Both the position numbers and the translations under genes were made by a program. DNA of 53,362 bases from Burkholderia sp. Ax-1724 (GTDB taxonomy: Bacteria > Pseudomonadota > Gammaproteobacteria > Burkholderiales > Burkholderiaceae), in contig NZ_VWWL01000036.1 in NCBI RefSeq assembly GCF_011752995.1, positions 1 to 53,362 on the forward strand, given 5' to 3'. The first letter of the stretch is position 1, and every line of letters begins with the position of its first letter. The notes below the pieces were generated by a model. The model was not told where the DNA came from. It saw only the letters and a program-made list of their open reading frames with translations, and did not search any database. Positions 41,691 through 50,156 of this stretch are shown here, one piece after another.

Positions 41691-43498
41691 TGCGCAGTCC
41701 GTGGCGCCGCGTGTTCCACGTGCTGATCTGGCTCACCGCGCTGGCGGCACCGGCCGGCGCGATCGGCTATCTGCTCTATGCGAATCTGCTGAACCCGCGC
41801 GTGACCGAGCAGTTGACCGGCACCTATGACGGTTTCTATTGGGACGCCGCGCAGTTGCAGATCGCGTACGGGCGCTTCGAGAGCCAGCTGCTGCTGTATC
41901 AGTCCGGTGTCGACGACGACTATCAGCGGCTGCAACTGCGTTTCCAGCTGCTGCAATCGAAGCTGCGCGTAATCGACGGCTCGACGCACCGGCTCGCCGC
42001 GCAGCTCGCGCTGCTGCAGCGTCAGCTCGACGAGATCGGGGCGCTCGAACAGGTGCTCGACGATATCCAGCCCGAGGTCGACGCGCTGCCGCGAGACCGC
42101 GGCGGCGCCGCGCAGATCGTCTCCAAACTGCGCCAGCACTGGAACGAGGTCAACGATCTCGCGCTCTCGCGCCGTTTCGCCGACGTCGCCGACCGCGAGG
42201 CGATGAACCGCGATTTCATCGACAAGCGCCGCATGCTGTTCGCGGGCGGGCTGTTGCTGCTGTTGCTGTCGGCGGCGGCGACGCTGCTGCTCGTGCTGAA
42301 CGGCCGGCGCCGCGCGCGGCTCATGCATCAGCAGCGCGCGGCGCTCGACGCCGAGCATCAGGCAAGCCGCGCGGCGCGCGAGGCGAGTCTCGCGAAGGAC
42401 GCGTTTCTCGGCATGATCAGCCATGAGTTGCGCACGCCCTTGCATGCGATCGTGTCGTCGGTCGAACTGCTCGGCTTCAACTATCACTCGGAGGCCGACC
42501 GCAAGGTGATCCAGCGGCTCGAAACCGCGGCGCGCCATCTCGAAGCGCAGATGAAGGACCTGACCGACTACGCACGCCTCGGTGCCGGCAAGCTCGAATT
42601 GCGGCACGAGCATTTCGAGCCGCGCGAGCTGCTCGCGTCGATCGTCGACGAACACACGATGTCGGCCGAAGCGCGCGGGCTCAAGCTCGACAGCGAGGCG
42701 AGCGGCGTGAGCGGGCTCGTCGAGTCGGACCCGCACCGCATCCGCCAGATCGTCAGCAACCTCGTCACGAATGCGATCCGCTATACCGAAACCGGCACCG
42801 TGCGCGTACGGTTGCTGCAGCGGCCGGCGCTGCTGAGCTTCGTCGTCAGCGATACGGGGCCGGGCGTGCCGAACGCGCAGATTCCGCTGATCTTCCAGGA
42901 GTTCACGCAACTCGACGCCTCGCGCACGCGCCGCTACGAAGGCGCGGGGATGGGACTCACGATCGTGCAGGGGCTCGTGAAGCTGTTCGGCGGCACGGTC
43001 GACGTCGCGAGCACGCTCGGCGAGGGCACGACCTTCACGGTGACGATTCCGGTCGTGCCGGTCTCGACGGTCGAGCCGACCGGTGTCGCGGCGCAGGCCG
43101 AGCCGGGCGGCGCGCGGCCGTGCGTGCTGATCGTCGACGACAACCGGCTGATCCGCGAGTCGTTCAGCGAAATGGTCGCGCACATGGGCTATGACGCGCA
43201 TGCGCTCGGCAATGCCGACGACGCGCTTGCGTGGCTCGACACGCACCGCTGCGATGTGGTGCTGCTCGATCTGCACATGCCGGAGCGCGACGGCTATACG
43301 TTTCTCGCGGAGTTCGCGACGCGCGGCGGGCCGTCGGCGGGCGTGCCGGTAATCGTGGTCAGCGCCTATGCGCCGGAGGTCGTGCGGGAAGGAGAAGGCG
43401 GCTCGCCGGAATTCTTCGAGGCGTTATTAAAGCCGGTACATTACGGTGATTTGCGCAATGCGCTGCAGCGGGCGTTAGCGGCGCGGCATGCGCTGTGA
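41660..43498 (+). CDS. Hybrid sensor histidine kinase
   Basis: A 612-residue inner-membrane kinase. TM1 is at about 18-42 and TM2 at about 192-214, enclosing a 150-residue, mostly helical periplasmic sensor without HAMP. The phosphoacceptor is H255 (MISHELRTPLH), the N box N371, G1 DTGPG (398-402) and G2 GAGMGL (428-433). A C-terminal receiver has D493/D494 (IVDDN), phosphosite D537 (LLDLHMPERDG) and the lysine of LLKPVHYGD. The start lies inside the preceding gene. The kinase probably senses through the exported partner. The BetR-type response regulator, convergent and 27 nt away, is the likely final acceptor. Confidence 0.9.
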   Translation: MADQGSHRQIVRSPWRRVFHVLIWLTALAAPAGAIGYLLYANLLNPRVTEQLTGTYDGFYWDAAQLQIAYGRFESQLLLYQSGVDDDYQRLQLRFQLLQSKLRVIDGSTHRLAAQLALLQRQLDEIGALEQVLDDIQPEVDALPRDRGGAAQIVSKLRQHWNEVNDLALSRRFADVADREAMNRDFIDKRRMLFAGGLLLLLLSAAATLLLVLNGRRRARLMHQQRAALDAEHQASRAAREASLAKDAFLGMISHELRTPLHAIVSSVELLGFNYHSEADRKVIQRLETAARHLEAQMKDLTDYARLGAGKLELRHEHFEPRELLASIVDEHTMSAEARGLKLDSEASGVSGLVESDPHRIRQIVSNLVTNAIRYTETGTVRVRLLQRPALLSFVVSDTGPGVPNAQIPLIFQEFTQLDASRTRRYEGAGMGLTIVQGLVKLFGGTVDVASTLGEGTTFTVTIPVVPVSTVEPTGVAAQAEPGGARPCVLIVDDNRLIRESFSEMVAHMGYDAHALGNADDALAWLDTHRCDVVLLDLHMPERDGYTFLAEFATRGGPSAGVPVIVVSAYAPEVVREGEGGSPEFFEALLKPVHYGDLRNALQRALAARHAL

Positions 43499-43525
43499 GG
43501 CGCGCGGCGCTTCAGCGCCGCCGCG

Positions 43526-44380
43526 TCACGGCCGGTTCAGGCGCTTCGACAGATCCGCGACGAGAATCGCCATGCGCGCGGGCTTCTCGTAACACGCGAC
43601 GTCGTAGTTGCGGATCACCTGGCTGATCTCCGATTCGCTCGCCTTGCCGGTGAGCAGCTCGCCCGTCAGCACGAAGATCGGCGCGTCCGGATTCTCCGAG
43701 CCGCGCACCGCGCCGATCGCGGCAGCCGAAGTCTGCGCGCCGAACAGCCAGTCGATGATCACGCCGTCGAACACCTGGCTCTGCAACTGCTCGGTGAAGG
43801 CCGCGAGTCCGTAGATCGCCACCGCCGCGAAACCGCTGCGTTCGAGGTAGTCGCGCAGGTTGTCGGCGCTTGCCTGATCGTCGTCGACGACGGCGATGGT
43901 CGGCTTGTCGGTCTCGGCGCGGCGCGGATAGATCTCGATCTTGTGGACTTCGTAGGCGCTCTGGTACAGCGTGCCGTCATGGCGCGCGACGCGCCATTGG
44001 CCGAGCCGCGCATACGCGACGAACTCGGGGCGGCTGCCCGCTTCGAGCGCGGCGCCGACCCAGGCGGTGCAGGCAAGCTCGGTCGAGCCGATGCAGAACA
44101 CCGCTTCCTGGGCGACCGCGCCGACCACGCCCGGATCGAGCGATTGCGCGCCGAACAGCTGCGCCGCCGGTTCGTCGAACACTTCGGCGACTTTCTTGAT
44201 CTGCGAGAGGGTCCAGGGGCTATTGCCGCGCAGCTTGCGGTGTCCCTGGGAAAAACTCAGATCGAGGATGCGGCATAGTTCCGTGGTTTGCTGGCGTTTG
44301 CCGATTCCATGCCGGCTCATCAACTCGCGCACGCGCTCGGCAACCGCGATGGAGTCGGGTGAGTTTGTTTCGTTGGCCAT
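43526..44380 (-). CDS. BetR-domain response regulator
   Basis: A 284-residue regulator with unusual order: DNA-binding BetR-type domain first (about 10-145; RILDLSFSQGHRKLRGNSPW, then LSQIKKVAEVF, quoted in parts), receiver domain last (about 160-280). The receiver pocket is D166-D168 (VVDDD), the phosphosite D210 (VIIDWLFG), T239 (VLTGE) and K266 (YEKPAR). The ATG at 44380 has no good ribosome site. Two exact 11-bp direct repeats lie 24 nt upstream and could be its own binding sites. It converges on the hybrid kinase gene, with 27 nt between the stops, so the two form a signalling set. Confidence 0.85.
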   Translation of the reverse strand: MANETNSPDSIAVAERVRELMSRHGIGKRQQTTELCRILDLSFSQGHRKLRGNSPWTLSQIKKVAEVFDEPAAQLFGAQSLDPGVVGAVAQEAVFCIGSTELACTAWVGAALEAGSRPEFVAYARLGQWRVARHDGTLYQSAYEVHKIEIYPRRAETDKPTIAVVDDDQASADNLRDYLERSGFAAVAIYGLAAFTEQLQSQVFDGVIIDWLFGAQTSAAAIGAVRGSENPDAPIFVLTGELLTGKASESEISQVIRNYDVACYEKPARMAILVADLSKRLNRP

Positions 44381-44403
44381 ACTGCGTAAGAATCCGCCGT
44401 CTT

Positions 44404-44425
44404 AAAAGGTACAGAAAAGGTACAG
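44404..44425. promoter_or_regulatory. Two 11-bp direct repeats before the BetR regulator
   Basis: AAAAGGTACAG is repeated exactly and without gap (44404-44414, 44415-44425). An inverted TGTACC core lies at 44503-44508. Position and exactness suggest an operator for the BetR-domain protein. Confidence 0.6.
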
Positions 44426-44591
44426 GAAAAGCGCGGTGCGAGAGACACTGCGCAGCCGCGCGCAGTCAATACACATACCGCGCCGGCGCGGGGGACAGCA
44501 AATGTACCGTAAAAAAATTCACAATTTATGATTTTGTCGGGCCATCAGCCGACGCCGGCCCTGCGAAGGACGCAACGGGCATGCCCGCCAT

Positions 44592-44614
44592 TTTTGATGT
44601 ATTTCGCATCAAAA
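44592..44614. other. AT-rich perfect inverted repeat after hipA
   Basis: TTTTGATG (44592-44599), seven bases, CATCAAAA (44607-44614), 65 nt after the hipA stop on the minus strand. It may end the hipBA transcript, although the stem is AT-rich. The 298-bp gap 44381-44678 otherwise holds only the direct repeats. Confidence 0.5.
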
Positions 44615-44678
44615 CGAATTTTACCGATGAAACGATGACGTATCTGTAGGGTATGCCGCGCATGAGTTCCGCGCGAGC

Positions 44679-46019
44679 CTAGCTTGCCGGCATCTTTTCG
44701 AGCCTCGCCGCCGAGCTTTTCAGGCCTTTGAAAATCCGCTCCGCGACCTTGCCCGGAAACCGCTCGGGCAGCCGTGCCGCGACCCGCTCGATCACCGCGG
44801 GCGTCTGTTCGATGAGGCGCGCGATCAGCGGCTCGGCGTCGGCGCCGTAGGAGCATTTCAGCGCCATCGCGTTGAAGTGGCGCCGCTGCACGTCGCGAAA
44901 CGCATCGTGCTTGCTGCGCGACCACAGGCCCATCGCGAGCCGTGCCTTGTACCACGACCACTGGTTCGGGCCGTTGCCCTCCACCGGCCAGATCGACATC
45001 ACGTCGTAGAGCGGCGTGAGCCGGAAGTAGCCGCCCGCGAGCAGGCGGATGCTGAAATTCTTCGCGTGGCCGTCCGGCGCCGCGAGCATCCAGAACAGGA
45101 TCTGGCTGGCGAGCAGCGTTTCGAGGTCCTGCCGCGCGTCGACCGATTGCTGGAGAATCCGCGCAAGATCGCGCAGGCCCGGGCCGCCTTCGTTTTCGTA
45201 CTTGCGATGCGACGGCACGCCGTACACCTGGCAGAAGTCTTCCTGCGGCAGACGCAGCAGCCATTGGCCGCTCGAATGCATCTGCCGGTCGAAGCGCTCG
45301 ACGGCGAGCACGCGCTGCTTGCCGAATCTCAGCACCTCGGCGTTCGCGGCCGGCAGGCCGTACTCGCGCAGAATCTGCAGACACAACCATTCGTTTTCGA
45401 CCGACGTGCTGAGATCGGCGAGCCGGTTGCCGACGAGCCCGAGCGGCAGCTTGAAAATATGCGTGGTGGGCGTGGCGCCGTGCGGCCGCTGCCATTTGCC
45501 GTCGTGCCAGAGCAATGCGGTTTTCTCCTGGGCGCCCGCGAGCGAGATGCGGAAGTCGTCGGTTTCGTCGGGTGCGCCGAGCGCCGGGCCGCCGACCGTT
45601 TGCGCGAGCAGCGCCTCGATCTCGTCGTCCGTGAGCGGGGTGCCCTCGATGCGGCCGACGCCGTCGGGCCTGTCGTCTTCGCCGAGCAGTTGGACCGCGC
45701 CGACGCAGTCGCGGCCGATCGCCCGCAGCAGATCGAATGCGTCGAGCGTTTCGGTCTGGTAGCGTTGCGCGATGCGTTTTCTGATGACGTCGCTATCGGG
45801 CAGCAGGTTGTCGAAGTAGTTGAGCACGCGCGGCCCTTTGTGCGGCCAGTTGCCGGGCGTGAACGGCAGCGATAGCGACAGCGGCCGGCCCGCGGCCGAG
45901 GCGATCCACGGGAGATCGTAGGAGAATTCCATCGGGCCGCGCGAGGGCAGGCGCCAGATGCCGACGCGCTCACCGTTGGCCCAGACCGACAATGCCCGTG
46001 CGTGAGTCGCGCGCCCCAT
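44679..46019 (-). CDS. hipA: HipA-type toxin kinase
   Basis: A 446-residue Ser/Thr kinase of the HipA family. In E. coli HipA phosphorylates glutamyl-tRNA synthetase and slows growth. The ATP loop ISLAGAQEKTALL is present, with S159 at the autophosphorylation position; the catalytic loop is PDGHAKNFS with D316, and the metal-binding Asp is D339 (LYDVMS). The length matches E. coli HipA. The ATG at 46019 follows the hipB stop by one base, so the two are coupled. All catalytic residues are intact, so the toxin is probably active. Its target here is inferred, not shown. Confidence 0.93.
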   Translation of the reverse strand: MGRATHARALSVWANGERVGIWRLPSRGPMEFSYDLPWIASAAGRPLSLSLPFTPGNWPHKGPRVLNYFDNLLPDSDVIRKRIAQRYQTETLDAFDLLRAIGRDCVGAVQLLGEDDRPDGVGRIEGTPLTDDEIEALLAQTVGGPALGAPDETDDFRISLAGAQEKTALLWHDGKWQRPHGATPTTHIFKLPLGLVGNRLADLSTSVENEWLCLQILREYGLPAANAEVLRFGKQRVLAVERFDRQMHSSGQWLLRLPQEDFCQVYGVPSHRKYENEGGPGLRDLARILQQSVDARQDLETLLASQILFWMLAAPDGHAKNFSIRLLAGGYFRLTPLYDVMSIWPVEGNGPNQWSWYKARLAMGLWSRSKHDAFRDVQRRHFNAMALKCSYGADAEPLIARLIEQTPAVIERVAARLPERFPGKVAERIFKGLKSSAARLEKMPAS

Positions 46020-46020
46020 C

Positions 46021-46275
46021 TCACCACTCGATGATCGGCGCCGGTTCGGCAACCGGCTGGTTTTTGTCGAGCATCTGCAACTGCAGGCCGTAGGCGCCGC
46101 ACAGCGCGAGCAACTGGGCGAGCGTAAGCGCGCTCGCGTCGGTTTCGAGCGACGAAACGCGGCTCTGGCTGACGCCGATGCGCGCGGCCGCCTCGGTTTG
46201 CGTGAGGCCGGCCTGCCGCCGGCTGGCGGCGAGCAGTTGGGCCATCTGGTCTGCCTGAGCGATGAGATGAAGCAT
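46021..46275 (-). CDS. hipB: HipB-type antitoxin
   Basis: An 84-residue Xre-family DNA-binding protein. The HTH is at about 12-65 (LLAASRRQAGLTQTEAAARIGVSQSRVSSLET in parts: RRQAGLTQTEAAARIG, SQSRVSSLE). It should bind HipA and repress the operon. The tail ends in EPAPIIEW, with a C-terminal Trp as in E. coli HipB, where the tail inserts in HipA. The ATG at 46275 lacks a strong ribosome site. Two evenly spaced operators lie just upstream. Confidence 0.92.
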   Translation of the reverse strand: MLHLIAQADQMAQLLAASRRQAGLTQTEAAARIGVSQSRVSSLETDASALTLAQLLALCGAYGLQLQMLDKNQPVAEPAPIIEW

Positions 46276-46293
46276 GGCAAAATATCTGCGAAA

Positions 46294-46314
46294 CGAATAT
46301 TTGCAATATATTCG
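46294..46314. promoter_or_regulatory. HipB operator 1
   Basis: CGAATAT-N7-ATATTCG is a perfect 7-7-7 inverted repeat starting 19 bp upstream of the hipB start codon, in strongly AT-rich DNA. Confidence 0.8.
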
Positions 46315-46319
46315 CCAAA

Positions 46320-46340
46320 CGAATATTTGTCAAATATGCG
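46320..46340. promoter_or_regulatory. HipB operator 2
   Basis: CGAATAT-N7-ATATGCG has the same 7-7-7 layout with one mismatch; its centre is 26 bp from that of operator 1. A further half site, GCGAATAA, lies at 46345-46352. The pair fits cooperative HipB dimers. Confidence 0.75.
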
Positions 46341-46537
46341 TGTGGCGAATAATGTGCGAATGCCCGGGAAATTCGCTGAGCGCCAGTCCTGGCGGGCTTC
46401 CCGCCCGGATCGCCGGTCCGCGCATTGCGGACAACTCGCGCGCCTGCGAAGATGACGTCCACGTTCAGGACCGTTCGCCCGCTGGTTGCGGCTCGATGAA
46501 CATCACGCTATGCCCCCGACCCGATAACCGCGATTCA

Positions 46538-47878
46538 ATGACCACGACTTACCCGCTGCATTCGCACTTCACCCGCGCCGATCAAGCGTTTCCCACCCAT
46601 GCCGACGTCGTGATCGCCGGGGCCGGCATCATGGGTTGCGCGGCCGCCTACTACCTCGCGCGCCGCGGCCTCTCGGTCGTGGTGCTCGACAAGTCGCGCA
46701 TTGCCGGGCAGCAGTCGTCGCGCGCATGGGGTTTCGTGCGCCAGCAGGGCCGCGAAGCCGCCGAGGTGCCGCTGATGATGGCGAGCATCCCGTTGTGGAA
46801 AGAACTCGAGCGCGAGCTGAGTTTCGATCTGGAATGGCGCCAGGGCGGCTGCCTCTACGTCGCGACCGATGAAGAAGACTGGGTGGCGTTCCAGCAATGG
46901 ATGGACGTCGCGCGCCAGCACGGGCTCGACACGCGCACGCTCGAGCGCCGCCAGATCGATACGGTCGTGAGCGGCATGCAAGGTCCGTCGCTCGGCGGCC
47001 TCTACACGCCGAGCGACGGCCAGGCCGAACCGCGCCGAGCTGCGGCGGCGTTCGCGGCACGCGCGGCCGAAGCCGGCGCGCTGTTTTTCGAAGGCTGCGG
47101 CGTGCTGGGCGTCGAGCGCGCGGGCGGCGCGATCGCCGGCGTCGTCACCGAGCGCGGGATGCTGCGCACCTCGCGCTTCGTCTGCGCGGCCGGCGCGAGC
47201 AGCTGGAAACTGCTCGGCACGCTCGGCCTCGAATTGCCGCAGCAGGCAGTGCGCGGCACCTGCATGCGCACCAATCCGCTGCCGGCCATCACCGCGTCGA
47301 CGTTCTGGGGGCACGGCCTCGGCATCCGCCAGCGCGCGAACGGCGCGATCAATCTCGCCGACGACATGCAGGTCGATGTCGACATGACGCTCGGCCATTT
47401 CCGCGCGCTCAAGTGGTTCCTGCCCGAGCTGTGGAAGCAGCGCGAGAAGTTCAGCTTCCACCTGAACGGCGCGTGTCTGCGCGACTTGCGCGAGCGTCTG
47501 GCGGGCGGCGCGCTCGACGAAGCGCGCGTGCTGTATCCGCGCGATCCGCAGCCGCAGCCGAACGCGGGCCACGCGCCGCGCGCGCTTGCCAAACTGCGCG
47601 CGCTGTTTCCGGCGCTCAAGGACGCGCAGGTGGTCGAAGCGTGGGCCGGTCTGATCGACGTGCTGCCCGACGGCATTCCGGTGATCGACGCGCCGTCGCA
47701 GGTGCCGGGCCTTACGATCGCCACCGGCTTTTGCGGCCACGGTTTCGCGATGGGGCCGATCGTCGGCAAGCTGCTCGCGGAACTCAACGATGGCGGCCGC
47801 CCGTCGCTCGATCTGTCCGCGTTCCGTCTGGGGCGTTTCTTCGACGGCACGATGCAGCGGCCGCGCAGCATGCTGTAA
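46538..47878 (+). CDS. FAD-dependent oxidoreductase, DAO family
   Basis: A 446-residue flavoenzyme of the D-amino acid/sarcosine oxidase type. The FAD loop GAGIMG is at 28-33 with the acidic end of strand 2 at D51, followed by GQQSSRAWGFVRQQGR, which is typical of amine oxidases and dehydrogenases of this group. Late motifs WAGLIDVLPDGIPVID and GFCGHGFAMGP close the flavin site. I chose the ATG at 46538; one at 46496 is in frame, and neither has a clear ribosome site. A C39-like protein starts 40 nt later and a cyclodeaminase-family reductase further on, which suggests amine or imino acid metabolism (for example proline-like compounds). Confidence 0.85.
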   Translation: MTTTYPLHSHFTRADQAFPTHADVVIAGAGIMGCAAAYYLARRGLSVVVLDKSRIAGQQSSRAWGFVRQQGREAAEVPLMMASIPLWKELERELSFDLEWRQGGCLYVATDEEDWVAFQQWMDVARQHGLDTRTLERRQIDTVVSGMQGPSLGGLYTPSDGQAEPRRAAAAFAARAAEAGALFFEGCGVLGVERAGGAIAGVVTERGMLRTSRFVCAAGASSWKLLGTLGLELPQQAVRGTCMRTNPLPAITASTFWGHGLGIRQRANGAINLADDMQVDVDMTLGHFRALKWFLPELWKQREKFSFHLNGACLRDLRERLAGGALDEARVLYPRDPQPQPNAGHAPRALAKLRALFPALKDAQVVEAWAGLIDVLPDGIPVIDAPSQVPGLTIATGFCGHGFAMGPIVGKLLAELNDGGRPSLDLSAFRLGRFFDGTMQRPRSML

Positions 47879-47918
47879 AGCTTTTCGTTTTCCACGAGAC
47901 CCGCCGATACGATTGTGC

Positions 47919-48587
47919 ATGACCGTGAATAATCGCGAATCGCCGCTACGACCGATGATCGAACCCGCACTGCGCCACACCGGCGTTCCGTACTACACGC
48001 AATGGGGCAGCCCCGCATGGGTGCGCGACATCGTCGAGCGGCAATGCGATCCGTGCGACGACCCGCACTGGCGGCGCAGCGGTTTCGCCGATCCCGAGCG
48101 CTACCGCTTCTGGGCCAAACGGCTCTGCGGACTCACCTGCCTCGAATCGGCACTCGACTACTGGCGCATCGGCCATCCGCCGCGCGCGGCGTTGCTCGAC
48201 GCAGCGCTGCGGCATGGCGTGTACCGGCTGCGCGACGACGGCGGCGTCGACGGCCTGATCTACCGGCCGTTTGCCGAGTGGGCGGGCGCTGCGTTCGGCA
48301 TCGAGGTCGACGTGCTGCCGCAGGTGTCGCTCGAAGAGATCGCCGCGCGCCTCGCGGCCGACACGCTCGCGATCGTTTCGGTGAGCCCCGAAATCCGCTA
48401 TCCCGAACGGCCGAACCAGCGGCAGGGCGGTCATCTGATCCTGCTGCACGGCCGCGATCGCGAGGGCGCGTGGTTTCACAATCCATCGGGCGTCGCGCCG
48501 CATCAGGCCGACGTGTATCTGCCGTTCGCGACGATGGCGCGGTTCTATGCCGGACGCGGGATGACGCTGACGTTCGGCGCACGGTAG
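47919..48587 (+). CDS. C39-like cysteine peptidase domain protein
   Basis: A 222-residue papain-like protein of the C39-like group. The Cys is C70 in RLCGLTCLESALDYW, the His is H172 in GGHLILLHG, and the Asn/Asp position is N188 in FHNPSG. There is no signal peptide or membrane segment, so it is cytoplasmic, unlike bacteriocin-exporter peptidases. The ATG at 47919 is the natural first start after the oxidoreductase stop; ATG 47955 is an alternative. The order oxidoreductase - C39-like protein is tight (40 nt), which suggests a peptide- or amide-related step, but the function is unknown. Confidence 0.78.
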   Translation: MTVNNRESPLRPMIEPALRHTGVPYYTQWGSPAWVRDIVERQCDPCDDPHWRRSGFADPERYRFWAKRLCGLTCLESALDYWRIGHPPRAALLDAALRHGVYRLRDDGGVDGLIYRPFAEWAGAAFGIEVDVLPQVSLEEIAARLAADTLAIVSVSPEIRYPERPNQRQGGHLILLHGRDREGAWFHNPSGVAPHQADVYLPFATMARFYAGRGMTLTFGAR

Positions 48588-48800
48588 CGGCGGCGTGCGG
48601 TGTTCGGCAACGGCAGGACGGCAGTGTGGCAGGGCGGCGACAAGGGCGCGTGGTAGTAAGCGGTTGGCAATGCGGGGCTGGCGATACGAGGCTGGCGACG
48701 CGCCAGGTGACCGGTAAAGCGGGGCGGCACCTGGGCGCGCAAGCACGAACGCGGGCATGATCCGCGCGGCTGGTCATTTTCGCCGCGCTCGGTTACGGTG

Positions 48801-48845
<45 letters not shown>

Positions 48846-48974
48846 TCTGTGCCTGTGCGGTAGCCCCGCCCGCTCGCAAGCCACGGAGCCACCATCAGGC
48901 CTCACCGGCGCATCCGGCCCGCGCGGTCCTGCCCACCGAACACCACCCCTCACCAGGATTGGAACGCCCCGCCC

Positions 48975-49967
48975 ATGATCCGTCCGCCCACGCCGATCTT
49001 CGACGCCGCCGCGACCGCGCGGCTGATGCCATACGCCGCGCTCGTCGAGGCGCTCGAACACGCGAGCCTCGACTATGCGCAGCAGCGCATCGCGAGCCCC
49101 GAACGGCTCGTGGTGCCGCTCAACGCGGGCGGCATCATGCTGTCGATGCCCGCGACCGCGCCCGATCTCGCGGTCCACAAGCTCGTCAACGTGTGCGCGA
49201 GCAACCGCGCGCGCGATCTGCCGACGATCCATGGCCAGGTCATGGCCTTCGACGCCGATACCGGCGAGACGCTGTTCGTGCTCGACGGCCCGACCGTGAC
49301 GGGCCGCCGTACCGCGGCGATGTCGATGCTCGGCGTCGCGACGTTCATGCCCGCCGCGCCGCGCGAGTTCCTGCTGATCGGCACCGGCACGCAGGCGCTC
49401 CATCATCTCGAAGCGATCGGCGAGCTTTACCCCGAGGCGCGCGTATGGGTGCAGGGCAGCGCGCCCGAGCGTGCCGAGGCGTTCTGCGCCGCGCAGCGCG
49501 GCAAGGCGCGCGAACTGCGGATGCTGATGCAGCCGGCCCAACCCGCGCGAGGCGCCGCCGCGGCCTCTGCTTCCATCCCCGCTTCCACCCCGGTTTCCAT
49601 TCCCGCCTCGATCGACGTCGTGATCGCGCTGACCACGAGCCGCCAGCCGGTCTATGACGAAGCGGCGCGTGCCGGACGGCTCGTGATCGGCGTGGGCGCG
49701 TTTACGCCGCAGATGGTCGAGATCGGCGCGAACACGCTCGCGGGCAGCGCCCTGTTCGTTGACGATCCCGCCGGCGCGAAGCACGAAGCCGGCGATTTCA
49801 TCCAGGCGCGCGTGGACTGGGCGCGCGTCGCCGGCCTTGCCACGGTGCTCGGCGATGCCGGGCCGCGGCCGGGCGGTCCCGTGATGTTCAAGAGCGTGGG
49901 CTGCGCGGCCTGGGACCTCGCCGCGTGCCGGGTCGCGCGCGCGGCGTTGTCGTCGAAAACACCCTGA
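48975..49967 (+). CDS. Ornithine cyclodeaminase/mu-crystallin family reductase
   Basis: A 330-residue NAD(P)-dependent enzyme. K69 (VHKLVN) and DGPTVTGRRTAAMS (104-117) form the substrate site, and GTGTQA (136-141) is the nucleotide loop. Members include delta-1-pyrroline-2-carboxylate reductase and ornithine cyclodeaminase; the adjacent DAO-family oxidase would fit the former, because it could make the imino acid. Residues 191-212 are an inserted Ala/Ser/Pro-rich loop (SIPASTPVSIPAS) encoded by three 12-bp imperfect repeats at 49569-49604. The ATG at 48975 has a weak GGA only. Confidence 0.82.
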   Translation: MIRPPTPIFDAAATARLMPYAALVEALEHASLDYAQQRIASPERLVVPLNAGGIMLSMPATAPDLAVHKLVNVCASNRARDLPTIHGQVMAFDADTGETLFVLDGPTVTGRRTAAMSMLGVATFMPAAPREFLLIGTGTQALHHLEAIGELYPEARVWVQGSAPERAEAFCAAQRGKARELRMLMQPAQPARGAAAASASIPASTPVSIPASIDVVIALTTSRQPVYDEAARAGRLVIGVGAFTPQMVEIGANTLAGSALFVDDPAGAKHEAGDFIQARVDWARVAGLATVLGDAGPRPGGPVMFKSVGCAAWDLAACRVARAALSSKTP

Positions 49968-49999
49968 AAACAGGACGCTTTCGCGCCCGCTTGGCATCT

Positions 50000-50016
50000 T
50001 GCCCCAACCTGGGGCA
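50000..50016 (+). other. Stem-loop after the cyclodeaminase-family gene
   Basis: TGCCCC (50000-50005), AACCT, GGGGCA (50011-50016), 33 nt after the stop codon. Without a T-tract it is at most a weak terminator. Confidence 0.4.
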
Positions 50017-50075
50017 GATGTTGCCGTGCAAACTATTGCAAAACGTTGCACCATAGACGTTTGCCGGAAAAAAAC

Positions 50076-50107
50076 GCCCGCGGATTTCCGCTGCCGGACC
50101 CGCGGGC
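50076..50107 (-). terminator. Terminator-like hairpin in the zwf leader
   Basis: GCCCGCGG (50076-50083) pairs with CCGCGGGC (50100-50107). An A-tract precedes it on the plus strand, so on the minus strand it reads as a stem followed by GTTTTTTT. It could stop antisense transcripts from zwf; on the plus strand it is a structured leader 50 nt before the zwf start. Confidence 0.5.
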
Positions 50108-50156
50108 TGCCGATTTCTGATCGACGCCTTTTCTCTTACGACGCTGCGACCGTGCC

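Noticed and set aside
50036..50156. Riboswitch in the zwf leader
   Set aside because: Only one simple hairpin is visible; no known aptamer consensus.
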